From Lytechinus variegatus (lineage: Eukaryota > Echinodermata > Echinoidea > Temnopleuroida > Toxopneustidae): DNA of 64,000 bases. Location of the stretch: the NCBI RefSeq assembly GCF_018143015.1, contig NC_054743.1, positions 46,100,922 to 46,164,921 of the forward strand, written 5' to 3'. The notes beneath the pieces are model-generated. The model ran no database searches and was not told where the DNA came from. It saw nothing but the letters and a program-made list of their open reading frames with translations. A program made the translations under genes and the position numbers. Positions 34,406 to 46,530 of the stretch are shown one piece after another (the stretch's first letter is position 1; every line of letters begins with the position of its first letter).

Positions 34406-34568
34406 ATGAGGTCTTACCTTTAACTACTACTTTTCTTGGGTCCTTTTTACTATTGACAGTTAAATGACAATTGATTTTTATAACAATCCAAGAAGAGATT
34501 CATTGCAAGGTGGAATTCCTAATTTTAGTTCATATAAGGCATCATAGCCTTATGAGACAATTAGAATA

Positions 34569-37500
34569 ATAATAATAATAATAAGGTAGCTTGTCAAAAG
34601 TCCATGCACCGTTCTTCATCGTTCTTCCCGCATCCGGGTTTTCGCTTCGGCTTTCCCGCCCAACGTTCCCTTGTCTTCAAAGGAACGGCCGCCATCAAAG
34701 GCCCTTTAATGCGACCGTTCTTTTGTTCGTCTTTCCTGCAAGTCTTAATTTCTGTCGAAAGGCCGAAGAATCTATTCTAAATAGCTCCCTCTACGACCAA
34801 AACAAATGTGTGCCTTCATCATGTTCATATTGACTGTCGGATCGAGAGTTCGGGTCACTGTTCTGAACTGTGGTTCGCATCTATCGGGTGCATTCATAAA
34901 GCCACGGTAGCTTAAAAAAAAAATCACGCATGTGTCAAAGATCGTTACTGATCTTTCGAATTTGCTGCAATAACCATGAAAACCTCTTTTTTGCAATTGG
35001 AAGACAGTCAATTCATGTTTTAGGTGGGAAAATAAGATTCCACATATTTTCGTTTCGTAGGCCCAAGCCATTCGTAGAATTCACGTCGACTTGGAATATT
35101 AATTATTACTCGCATCTCAAGCAGGTGTTGAGAACGCCCCCCCCCCCAAAAAAAAAAAGGGCAGAAGGAAATAGAATGATAAAATAAATATGACCGGAAC
35201 AGCTAGCTTAGCGCTATTAGGCATAGAAATATAAAAGATTTACAAAGATTTATTAGAAACTGTTTTAAATAGTTTTTTCATATTTTTGACGGGCAACCAT
35301 TTCCCCAGGATAACATATTGTCTCTTAATTTTCTTTATCTCCATGTTTTAAAGAAACGGGACCAAAAGGGATTGTGAAAAGAGGAAAAAGAAACTAAGAG
35401 GTCAAAGGGAGAGAAAAGGAAGGGGAAACAGAGAGAAATAAGAAAATAATATTGGGATGGAATAAGAGGAAGGGTGAAAAAAATGGAGGAAATACAGTTG
35501 AAAGAGTGGACAAAACTCGGAAATTTGAGAGGGGTTCTCCCGATTTCTGCCTCTACATCGAAATCAATATTCATGAGAAAGCAGAGTTGTGTCCTCGCAG
35601 AAACCGTGATCAAGTGGGGGTGAAATTATTTTATGACTTGCGTCTTCGGAATGAGAGTACGCATGCGCGTGGACTGGATATTTACAAAATTGTGGTCGTC
35701 TATTTCGAAAATAGTATGCCATGAATGAATCAGCATCCTCAAACTTCCTGTCACCCTTCTATCACTGGGGGGTTTAGGGGGGGCCGCCCTTGCGCCCCCT
35801 TTCATTATGAGAGGCACAATTAGAATTTGTAATGCAAAATGCAGCCAAAACAGAAGAGTGCCCCCCCCCCTAAAAGCGGAACCTTTTTCCCCCTGTCATG
35901 GATCCTCCCCTGACCTTTAGACATTATGTTGTATAGATCCGATTCTTGGTTGGATTTACATTTACAAAGGCCCCCCCCCCCCCTATTGGCGGAGCAAAAA
36001 AAGGAAAGAAAGAAAAAAGAGAGGAGAAAAAAAGAAGAGGAAAACATAAGAGGAGGAAGGCGAGTGAATAAGATGATGCGAAGACTTATTAAATAACTTT
36101 AATAATCATTACGCCACTGGGACAACCAATTCAAAGAAATAATTAAATATCAACCTTGGGCGGCCGATCGGGGAAAATATGGGTGAAAAAAAATCACCCC
36201 CCCCCCTATTGGCGGAGGCTGGATCCGCCCCTGATTTAGATTTACATTTTATTCACACTATCGATCCCCTCTCGGGGTATGAGAGTACAACATAATTTCA
36301 TTTAATTGGTTTAACGTATTAAACGTAATGTTCGGAATTGAAGATAAATACCAACTGTGGTAACGATCTGAAAATTTGTTCGATCAGAATCCAATGAAAT
36401 TTACCAACGAAGTGTTTGTATAAATGAAAAATATTTGCCAAATAGCCCTGTGAAAGAAAGTCGTAAAAGTGCTGAGAAATGAGCGATATAAGCACAGAAT
36501 TCCATCAAATGTCAGGTATTTTTCGAGGCAATGTTATAATACACTGTCCCACGTATGCTTTTCTGTTTTAGTGATCATCAGAATTATCGATATTGAGCGG
36601 CGATTTCATTATTCTACAAAGATAAGTGTATATTAATGTACTAGGTCTAGATTTATGATGAATATTTCGTATCGAAATCGTCATGTAATCATATTTGAAA
36701 TTGCGCCTGATACGTTGTGCTGTACATGGTCTATATCCTCCCATAGTTATCGATATCGTCATCACCGCTGTTACTATCGCAATCATCTTCATTTCTCTAT
36801 TATAAGTATTATCTTCGTTAACATTTCTATTATTTCATTATAATTTTATCATCATAAATCGATGTGGTGGGAGAAGGAGGAGGAGAAGAAGAATTACCAA
36901 GGAGAAGCAGACGTACATGTAGAATGGAGGAGCAGTAAAAAGGGATGAGATTAATAATGAGAGATGAGGAAGGATACGGAGAGGAAAAGGAAGATAGAGA
37001 AAAAAAGGAGACGCAAGAAGAAAAAGAAGAAGGACGAAGGAAAAGCAGTAGGAGACGTATAAGAAGGGCAGGTGGGCAGAAGAACAACAAGAAGAGAGGA
37101 GACGTAGAAAAAGGGGAGGAAGGAAAAGAAAGAAGCAGAAGGAAAGGATGAGGTGGAGAAAAAAGAATAATGAAAGGATATGAAGAAGAAAAAAAGATTT
37201 AAAAAAAGGAGGAGTAAGAAGAGTAGATGAAGAAGGGAGTGAAGGATGAGAACAAGAAGAATTATAAGGTGGAAAAGAAGAATAACGACGGAGAAACAGA
37301 AGAAGTAGAAGAGGGGGTGAGTTTGTTCTAAAGTAAAATCAATGTGAGTAGAATTAAATTAATGTTTTTATTTATATTGCACTTGCAGTGATTACATCAT
37401 TACAATACTAGGATGCCATTATGTTCAATAATTTAAGCTTCAAAATTCGGTAATTCACGGGTGAAGATAAATTATGGGGCCGTAAGCTGCAGGGAGATAT

Positions 37501-38110
37501 GTAGAGTGATATTAGCATTAGGTCATTGCTCTAAAATAGATGGAATGTGATTATTTATTATTAATATTAGTTAGTACACTTACTGGCCTAAAAGCAAAAG
37601 CAAATAGGGCCATGATATAAGCTTCTCCATCAAGAGAATTGAACATTATTGACCTTTCAGGATTGCTTGGCATTGATACTCATCGAACTGTTCTTAGTCA
37701 TTGCCCTGGCCTATGATCATGAAAAAGCAAGATCAGTCACCCGTATAGTAGAGAATCATTGACAATAGCATGCTCAGCGGGTCGCCACAGAAAACAATGG
37801 GAGAGCTAGAAGCTCACAGTCTTGAATTCCCCATATCCGCTGCCGTGATTATTGTCGTAATTTCAATAGATAAACCTACTTCAAAAGACCGTTGGCCCGC
37901 CCGATGGGGAATCTTTTGTAATAATGTAGTGTATTAAAGTATGTGTATGCAGTAACTACCGCCCCGACTTCTGTTGTGCTATTTAAAAGATTTCTTTCAC
38001 CATCATCGAGTAGCGATTAGCGTGTAAAATCGCATAAATTATCTCACAAAACGGATCTAATGTTCATGATTACCAACATCACCATAATCATTACCATTAT
38101 CTTTCATTTT
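34569..38110. other. Foreign block interrupting the LRR intron, part 1: no gene
   Basis: At 34,568 the reiterated intron sequence (GAGACAATTAGAA) stops at an (AAT)n run and resumes only near 46,326, so about 11.7 kb here is not part of the intron cassette. This part holds a GC-richer stretch at 34,590-34,830 of unknown nature, C-tract repeats at 35,128, 35,862, 35,971 and 36,200, and an NRF1-like ACGCATGCGCG at about 35,659. No coding exon recognised. Confidence 0.5.
36862..37325. repeat. Polypurine tract
   Basis: About 460 bp almost entirely A and G on the plus strand (GGAGGAGGAGAAGAAGAA style). It is the compositional mirror of the pyrimidine tract at 13.1 kb. The ORFs in it are artefacts. 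Confidence 0.85.
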
Positions 38111-38116
38111 TTTAAT

Positions 38117-38292
38117 AATAATAATAATAGCGGCATATTTACCCAGGGTAGCCACTTCAGTTCCGAAAACTGTTCTCCCAGAGGGCCCTGCTATTATTAC
38201 CCCGGCTTTAGCACGGCTACCTTGATCGGGCCGCGCTCGAGCATTCGAGGAATTTCTTCCTACCGGGTACCCATTCACCTCACCTGGGATTA
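38117..38292 (-). mobile_element. SINE, minus strand
   Basis: On the minus strand: CCAGGTGAGGTGAATGGGTA at the head, GGGGTAATAATAGCAGGGCC in the middle, CTGGGTAAATATGCCGCTAT and an (ATT)n tail at the plus-strand left end. A truncated relative lies at 46,213-46,325 and a 3' part at 21.6 kb. Confidence 0.6.
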
Positions 38293-38299
38293 TATAAAC

Positions 38300-39585
38300 T
38301 ATAAAATTGATACTGGAGAACGATTGGAAATAGATAATGAATGAATGATGATGATAACAGTGATGATGATGGTGGTAATTAGAACTTTGAAGTGATATTA
38401 ATGGACATGATAATACGAATAATAATATCAGTGATAATGTTGATGATTAAACATTAACAAACGAAGATGATTGGTATATTTGCGGCAATGAACCATGTAT
38501 AACTTGAGACGCGTTTTCATTTATCATGTTTGTTATAAAAGGGTTTTCATATCATGATCCTGAAAGACATAGATTATAATTATTTAGATTAAAAAGAAAG
38601 AGAATGGATGGTCATCTAATTATGGAAAAGATTTTGCGGGATGTCAAGTCTGATGCAGTATAAAAATGATTGCGTATCGAGGTAGATGCGATTTTTATAT
38701 CAACGATATCATCCCCCAGAGTCTATCAAGTTATGAGTTTGTGTGCATTTTAGCAAAATTGACATTTGTAATACGAGATTATTCTAATTTAGAGTGCTGT
38801 AACATCCGAACTGCATGCCATTCCTGCTACATACGTTTTGAATTCATGAGATATTTCGATTTCTGGATGCATGTTATATCAGTTAAAGCGGTGTACGCCT
38901 GAATCATATTGATTGTCATTTGTCATTAACTTTATAATAACGTCGATATACCAAAACAGAATTCATCAGGTTCTTTATCATTACAACAATGATATGAACT
39001 TATGCACATATAGGCCTACGTCTTTTGCTTGATAGAACACTGACCCCCCCCCCCCCTCCATTAGAGCGAGAACAATATTGTGCTCTCTCATTAATATTGA
39101 TTTCGATAAGGAGATCGGGAAACGCACGCCATTAATAGTAATTTACATTATTTGTATGCCACTTACAAGTGAAGCACAAAATATGTATCTAGACGCTACA
39201 GAACAAATAAAAAGAGAGAATGAATTTCACCAAAATTTAAAGTATTTGCACAATTCACAGTAGGCTGTAAACGATAGGGGGCTTCACATGCGGAGGGAAA
39301 GGCTATTTAACCCCCCCCAAAAAAAAAAAAAATTAACATTGACTTGAATTTCTCTCTTGAATCTGCTTGTTTAATACTTTCTGTTAGATTGTTCCAGAGT
39401 TGGATATAGGGGGGGGGGAGGGCATGGGGCCCGCCCCTCCCTCCTCCCTCTATTTGCGGAGAAAAAAACAAAACCGGGAAAGAAAGACGAAAAGAGGAAA
39501 AGAGTGGAGAAAAAACATAGGAGGAAAACGATTGAATAAATAAGATGAGGAGAAAACAATTACAAAAAATTATGTCATGTCATTA
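38300..39585. other. Foreign block, part 2: no gene
   Basis: AT-rich DNA with a GATGATGATG microsatellite-like stretch at 38,345-38,440 and G/C-tract repeats at 39,044 and 39,409-39,450. Short ORFs have no recognisable content. Confidence 0.4.
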
Positions 39586-39589
39586 TATA

Positions 39590-40700
39590 AAATTTTCGCT
39601 CCTGCTTCACGCTCGCATTACCTTTTAGGTGATTTACACATTTGGAACTCAAAATATCAAATTTTGAAATCAATATACATAACATATTTCAACTCGGAAA
39701 TCGAACTTTGATTTTTAAAAAGTGTTCTGTAAAAAATTATTTTTTTATTGTCTGAATATCAACATTTTCTGCTCCCGCTGCACGCTCACAAAATTTGATT
39801 TGTCAGGTACCTATTATTTTCCTGTATTCCATTTTAGTTATCAGAATATCCCTATTCATGTCAGATTGTAAAACATATTAGCTAGCGCTGCACGCTCGCA
39901 TATTGATTGGTGAGTTATGAAAATTTCAATATTAATCATATTACAAACTAATTAAAATCTCCATTTTATGACAGTTTATCAACAATTTTCGGCTGGCGAT
40001 TTGCGCGCACATTGATTGTTAAAAATATATCAACTCAGGCATCTTATTCATAATTACAAAAGTGCTTTAAATATATAATATTGACAGATTTCGCGCTCTG
40101 ATTAGGCTTATTAGATTAATTAATTAATTTATTGATAAATTGTCCCTTTTTCAGAATGGAATATCAAAAGTTTCATCTCGCGATTTGATAAGAAGAGAAA
40201 TAGGAAGACAGTCATAATTTTCACATGATGGAATATTGTTCTTAGAATATCCCGGCCCTATGTCAAAACTCAAAGTAATAATAATGAATCATATATGTTT
40301 CTTTTTAACTGTGATCCATATCCACTCACAATTCTACAAATCTCAAATTTTCCTCGCGCTCGCTTGGCTTGCTTAGTTATGTATTTACCTTTTTCATGAT
40401 TACAAAGATTGCTTAGAACTTCTATTCTTCAGGTAGAAGAGTAAATATTTTCAGCTCACGCTTCGCGCTCGCATTATTTGATTGTTGAAATATGTAACGT
40501 TTTCATTTACAGATAATTAAAAGTAGCCGTTAACAGATTCTTTTTTATCAGAACGATCAATGCGTACTAAATTCATTCATCTCGTTTAGGATCACAAGCA
40601 TTGCCAGAATGCTATTTTAGGACAAAATACATGAAATGAAAAATTAAAAATTAGCGCGCGCTTCGTGCTCGCACTATTTAGATTAGGCTTGTGAGATTAT
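39590..40700 (+). repeat. Strongly diverged tandem repeat, period about 105-110 bp
   Basis: A core CTTCGCGCTCGCATTA recurs with mutations at about 39,605, 39,778, 39,888, 39,998, 40,088, 40,353, 40,461 and 40,661. Several spacings are 108-110 bp and others near twice that. The sequence between cores is A/T-rich and only weakly alike, so the array is old. Confidence 0.6.
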
Positions 40701-43700
40701 TTTACATATATTTTTACATTTGATTTAAAAGAATAAAGCTTAAAAGTGACACTATTTGGTTTACATATTATGAAGGGCCTTCTCATATTCCAATTTTACC
40801 TTAAACGCAAGTATTTTATTTTCAAACGAAATCTATGAAAAGGGTGCAGTTAGGCTTTAATTTTGATTCCAAATAGTCTCATAATTGGGATTAGTTGCAA
40901 ACACGGTTTTCGAATAGAAGGCACATCGGGGAACATCAAAGTATCAAGACAATCACCCGCGCTGACAAAGTGATAATCTCCCCTTGACATACCCCTACCA
41001 ATCAAGAGGTCATCTTTCTATTGAAATCCGCAACCCGTCAGACCACCTCTATGTTCAAGAATATACGTTAATCTCCCCAATCAAGAATGGGGTAATTTAA
41101 ATCTACCTTGTCAATGGGGTAAGCCGTTAAATACAGCTTGCAATGCGCTGACCCATGTCATTTTCAACGTCCGGCTTTCGGGGAATTAAAATGAGCATCA
41201 AATGGGTAGTTTTCTTGTTCTCGTTTTGTCCCCATACTAGAACCTTGATTTTGTTTCTTTTCGTAATGTGCATTTTGATATGGTTTCCATTATATTTCTT
41301 AACATTTCGACATTTAATGTAGTTTAATGCTTGCCTTTATAAAGAGCAATATTACATAAAACCTATCTGGCGAAGCAGATTATAACATTCGACTGATATT
41401 TTATCAACACATTTTTGATTAACCATGTAACTTCCCTCTTTATAGGTCTACTCTTAATGTGAACATTTGAGTTATATTTATTGCCTACCAACTCTCTGTT
41501 TACCAGGCTAAAGTGAAGGTCCTCATTTGTGTATGAACGACATGTTCTCATTAAAATACATGTTGTGAGTTTCAAATAAAGGGGGCACACTTGTGTAAAA
41601 ATGGCATATTTACATTAACAAATTTGATAAAGGCTCTCAAAGGGGGGGGGGGAGGGGCACACGGACCGGATGATCCCCCCCCCCGGGATTCACTACATAA
41701 CTGTACCCTCTGATGTGCAGAATATAGACCATCGTATAGACCCACTGACTTCTTTTAGTAGAGGTCACAAAATAGACCACAATACTTTTGAGAGCCCAAC
41801 TATTGTTCAAAATAAATACGGTGCTGATTGGATTGTATTGTGTTACTCCGGCAGGATCCGCACCAGCATGCACTCCTTTCTAAGGCGAGTCGAAAACAGT
41901 CATTTTAACAGTTTTTGGACCTGCTAAATAAATATAGGTTTTAATAAAATGAATAAAACGGCTGTTTTCGACTCGCTGTATGGCCGCCGTAGAGCAAATG
42001 TGACCGAGGTATTACCATTTTCTGTACGTTAATTTATTTTTTGGTGCATATTTAAATATGCAAGCTATACAGAATGCAGCTATACGATTAACAGGTGAAG
42101 TACAAAGTTGGAAGGGAAACTAGGCCAAAGAGGCTTTCGTATTACTAACTTTACGTCGGTAAATTATGTTTACCTTAGACACTGGGAATCTAATTTGCAA
42201 TAATTTGACATACACACATTGCAGATTAATTTGAATATTTAATAGGAAGAAGAAATCAACGGCAATATACACGTATTGTTCAAGTCAAACGTGAAGGTTA
42301 AAAAAGAATAGGTATAGAAAAGTTTTAGAAAAATTCAAAGGAAGAAATAAAGTTGGATGAAAAAAGAAGCCATCAGAATTAAGTTGACAAAATTGAATAT
42401 TATAAGTAGAACAGGAAAATTGAAAGAAATAATTAAGTCGCCTCCCCCCAGCGGACTGGTTTGAAGGGGTGGGGTCACCATGCATAAAATCATGGTACTT
42501 GTTGAGGCCTCAGCCCCAGACCCCCCTTCGGTTATGTGGCTCCAGGATGGTAATCAAGAACACTAGGTCACAGAGCACTCTAGATCACAGGGGAAATTTA
42601 TATAAGAGAATAAAGAAGGATCCCAGGTAAAAAGATTTTATAGATTTTCCTGTCCAATATCATGTCGGAGTCACTTAAATGTGTTAATTTGCATTTCATT
42701 CACGCGATATTTTTCATCGGTCATTAAAGTGTAGAATGTGATTAATAGAAGACGCTATAATTCCTTTATAAACACTCAACTCTATTCATGGTCAAGACTA
42801 CCTCAACTTTGATAATTTCAATATTCATTTTTAAGTGCTTTTGATTTCGTTCGAAGGTAAAGATGTTTGTAATGGTCTTAAAAAGTAACGAAAGTACTTT
42901 TTGTTCTGAATTTCGGGCAATGCAATTCAAGAATAGTGCATTTAAGCTACAATATGACAGCTTGAGCATCCAATCTATTTTTTAAAGTTCAAATAAATGA
43001 TATTTTATTCGTTTGTTTTGCACGGCATCTGTATTATGTGTGAATATATAAGTTTCTAGAATTCAAATGTTTAAACAAATGCAGTGGCGTATCTAGGATT
43101 TTCCACAAGGGGGGGGGGGCAAAATCGCCAAAAAAAGAGTCCTCAAAAAAGGACATTTCACAGCAAAAACAAATTGACAAGAGGGCTAAATTAAACATAG
43201 ACCTATGTTAAGCTCAAATTTGAATTTCAACGCTGCCCTTAGTTTTCAGCCTTTTTTCACCAAAAAACGTTTGCATTTTATGTTTTTAGTGTTTTTTTTT
43301 CACAGTAGCGTTTCAGTGTATTGCTTTAAACGCCATCATTTTTGGACCCAGGTATGATTTATATTGCATCTTTTGCGTGGGGTTTTGCATTTCGTTTACA
43401 AAGATGTTAATGTCAATTCCATATCTTTCCTTTTCACCCGACAATGCTGACTGTGCGGGCTCAGTGTGATGAAAAAAAATCTTACCCTCGCCTGAACACT
43501 TACTTTCAGAAATTCAATTTCTTAACGGTATGTTCTTCAAAATAAAACAACATGCTCGTGCTAAAGGGCTAAAGCTTAATTGTTCTATTAAAGAAATGAA
43601 ATCTAAATCTTATTGAATTTTGTCATATACTGAAACCCGAAACGAAAAATTATCAAAAAAATGTGAAAGCGTAACTTTTGAAAATATACACCCCACTGAA

Positions 43701-43838
43701 CTACGCACACCGATACAAGGACACAACGATATCCAGATCAGTGACCAGAGATCGCTCGTTTAATAGTTTGCCTAAGACGTCGATATTGTGGACATAGAGG
43801 GCGCTCATGCAGAAACATCTAATCGGAGAGCCAACCGG
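40700..43838. other. Foreign block, part 3: G-tract repeats, no gene
   Basis: G/C-tracts at 41,642 and 41,674; a repeat with a GCAGTGGCGTATCTAGGATT head and G-run at 43,080-43,125. A pair of GTCGAAAACAG and CTGTTTTCGAC segments about 75 bp apart (41,888 and 41,961) forms an inverted repeat. No exon recognised. Confidence 0.4.
43701..43838 (-). pseudogene. ORF remnant split by the second foldback element
   Basis: On the minus strand the left flank reads YVHNIDVLGKLLNERSLVTD, and the right flank (46,070-46,172) reads in the same direction with no stop up to the insertion point. The wording (NxIDVLxxLLNERSxxTDLDIV) is reminiscent of the N-terminal part of LINE endonucleases, but that is weak. 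Probably a degraded retroelement or exon interrupted by the insertion. Confidence 0.25.
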
Positions 43839-43843
43839 GGGGT

Positions 43844-46065
43844 TGTTGCACCCACAAATGTAATAACGCCCACAAATGTAATAACACTTTACCCACAAAT
43901 GTAATAACGCCCACAAATGTAATAACACTTTACCCACAAATGTAATAATTTTGGATCGCCCACAAATGTAATAATGACTTTACCCACAAATGTAATAAAT
44001 TTGAAGGGATTTTTGGCGAAATCCGTTCTAAACTAAAATCCTATAGTAATGCGTTCATATAGCACAAAAGTGCAAAGTCTTTTTTTCAGACCGGGTTAAA
44101 CATCAAAGTACAAGTCCAAAGTCTTTCTTCCAGACCCGGTTGTTTCAAAAATTATAATATAAATCCAAAGTCTTTTTTCCAGACCCGGTTGTTTAAAAAA
44201 TATAATAAAAGTCCAAAGTCTTTTTTTCCAGACCCAGTTGTTTAAAAAATTGTGATATAAGTCCAAAGTCTTTTTTCCAGACCCGGTTGTTTCAAGAATT
44301 TTAATAAGTCCAAAGTCTTTTTCCTGACCCAGTTATTTCAAAATGTATAATATAAGTCCAAACTAAGATACGATAATGATATTCCTGTGGAAAAAATGGG
44401 AATCGGGCTTAGTCTTTTCTCCAGACCCAGTTAATTAAAACTGGTGTAATTAATGTCTTTGTTGTTGTTTCAACTTATACGGTGTATATTGTGAATATAT
44501 GCACTAAGAGTAAATTGAGAATCAAGCGTAGTCTTTTCTCCAGACCCGGTTACCTGTTATTTAAACATTATGAATAACAGTTTTAAAACAGTATAAGGAC
44601 CCCATAATCTTATTAATGCTGGATATAGCGTAGTCTTTCAGCCCGATCATTTTTTTCTTAAAAAAAAACCGCTAATAGTAGAAATTAAAAAAAAATCAAA
44701 GTCTAAGACCATTGAAACCTTCAACCTAAGAACCTGTTTTAAAAGAGGTTTAGAGTGTTGTTTTTATTCCAGACCTAAAACAATTACGAAAAAAAAATCT
44801 AACATAAGACCTTATATTCTTATTCTCGTGGAATAACACGTGTTTTAAAACGTACTCTTTCCTCCAGACCTGGCTATTAAAAAAAAGTAACTGAAAAACT
44901 TCGAATCTAAGACGAAATTTCCAAAGTTTCACCCAGTAAAAATATGTCTTTTATAAAATACTACTACTACCCCTACAAAACATTGTAATAACGCGTGGGT
45001 AAAGCAGACATCCTTTCTCCAGACTTTGTTACTATTGGAAAAATAAAATAGTTTTTACAAATATTGTAAAACGAATACCAAATAATCTAATTACTGTGGA
45101 ACAACATGAAGACCGATTGTCGAAGATCGACTTTCCTCCAGACACAATTATTTCAGGAATAAAAAAATCAATAAAACTCAACCCCCAACAACGAATCTAA
45201 GAACCAACAATCCTCCAAATTAAGACCATGCATGTAGAAAAGCACATGTTTAGAGCGTTGTCTTTATTCCAGACCCGGTGATTTAAAAAAGATTTAAACA
45301 ATCCTAAAAACAAAAGACTCATATTCTTATTCTTGTGGAATAACACGAGTATTATGCTTAGTCTTTCGTCTGGACCCGGTTATTTAAAAGATAAAGAAAT
45401 ATTAAAAAAAAATGACAGCTGAGACCAATCTTCAAAATTAAACCCACTTAAAATACTTGGGCTTAGAGTGTTGTCTTTACCCCTCACCGACGTATATTAT
45501 AACTTTTGAAACGACCGGGTCTGAAAAAAAGACTTTGGACTTGCATTATAATTTTTGAATTAACCGGGTCTGGAAAAAAAGACTTTGGACGTATATTATA
45601 ATTTTGAAACAACCGGGTCTGGTAAAAAGACTTTGGACGTATATTATAATTTTGAAAAACCGGGTCTGGAAAAAGACTTGGACTTGTACTGTAATATTTC
45701 ATTAGCCGGGTCTGGAAAAAAGACTTTGAACTTTTGTGCTATATGAACGCATTAATATAGGATATTAGTTTAGAACGAATTCGCCAAAAAATCACTTCAA
45801 ATTTATTACATTTGTAGGTAAAGTCATTATTACATTTGTGGGTAAAGTGCATTATTACATTTGTGGGTAAAGTGTTATTACATTTGTGGGCGTTATTACA
45901 TTTGTGGGTAAAGTGTTATTACATTTGTGGGCGATCAAAAATTATTACATTTGTGGGTAAAGTGTTATTACATTTGTGGGCGTTATTACATTTGTGGGTA
46001 AAGTGTTATTACATTTGTGGGCGTTATTACATTTGTGGGCGATTATTACATTTGTGGGTGTAACA
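43844..46065. mobile_element. Second foldback element, 2.2 kb, with two tiers of tandem repeats
   Basis: Ends TGTTGCACCCACAAATG and CATTTGTGGGTGTAACA are inverted copies; GGGGT stands on both sides (43,839-43,843 and 46,066-46,070), fitting a 5-bp target duplication. The outer part of each arm is a tandem array of CCCACAAATGTAATAAC units (19 or 23 bp with alternating GC and ACTTTA spacers); the inner part is an array of about 55-60-bp units containing CCAAAGTCTTTTTTCCAGAC. Left inner array 44,065-44,960, right inner array 45,490-45,745 inverted. No ORF of its own. It shares no sequence with the 5.8-kb element, only the design. Confidence 0.85.
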
Positions 46066-46212
46066 GGGGTGTCAAAAGAAAAGCTGAGCGGGTTCGCCGC
46101 AGAATATAAAGGTAAAAACGCACGCACACCTTTGACAAGCCGCCTAAACAGTTCTTGTATAGCACATATCACAATTATGAATAATGTCTCTATACGCTTC
46201 CAAAGGACTTAG

Positions 46213-46325
46213 ATATTATTACCCCAGCTGCAGCTTGGCTGCCGTTATTACTATGATTACAGCGCACACGCATTTCAAGGAATAAATTCCTGCCAGGTAC
46301 CCATTCACCTCACCTGAGTTGAAGG
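46213..46325 (-). mobile_element. Truncated SINE (head) at the edge of the foreign block
   Basis: Shares ATTATTACCCC, GGAATAAATTCCTGCCAGG-like and TACCCATTCACCTCACCTG with the SINE at 38.1 kb. The reiterated LRR intron resumes directly after it (TCTCTTTATATAAAAACAT). Confidence 0.55.
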
Positions 46326-46365
46326 CTCTCTTTATATAAAAACATAAACAACAATAACTAATTAC

Positions 46366-46530
46366 CTTTGCAGTTGATGCCATCCACGATGATGTTGAGT
46401 AGAAGTCATCATGATACTGACCGGAGAGTGTGAGTTTCTTCAGATGATTCATCTTACAGATTAACTGAGCAAGATCACGTGATGCAGATGGACGTTGACT
46501 GAGATTCTCTCTGAGATGAAGAATCTCAAT
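46366..46530 (-). CDS. LRR exon 10, 55 codons
   Basis: Reads IEILHLRENLSQRPSASRDL, i.e. the apparent consensus; differs further on by Leu for Phe (AQLICK), LKKLTL for LKNLTL and Trp in the STSSWM segment. Donor GTAATT, acceptor TATATCAG. Confidence 0.85.

Larger units (their letters stand above)
28597..34428. mobile_element. 5.8-kb palindromic foldback element (TU-like) in an LRR intron
   Basis: Two arms of about 2.9 kb are reverse complements over their whole length, meeting near 31,524 with practically no spacer. Ends are AGTAGTTAAAGG and CCTTTAACTACT; the 6-bp ACTTTT stands on both sides (28,591-28,596 and 34,429-34,434), and the uninterrupted site ATGACTTTTCTTGGG can be read in the paralogous intron at about 48,776. 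Each arm has an outer array of about 15-bp repeats (CATGACCTTTGACCC type), an inner single-copy part with a 190-codon ORF, and a central array of about 10-bp TTACGGATTC-type repeats. Outer 15-bp tandem repeats on long inverted arms are what I recall for the sea urchin TU foldback elements. There is no recognisable transposase. Confidence 0.9.

Noticed and set aside
28597..34428. Assembly artefact producing a false inverted duplication
   Set aside because: The arms differ by scattered substitutions and array lengths, and the ends carry a target duplication with a matching empty site, which an artefact would not create; long reads would still be a useful confirmation.
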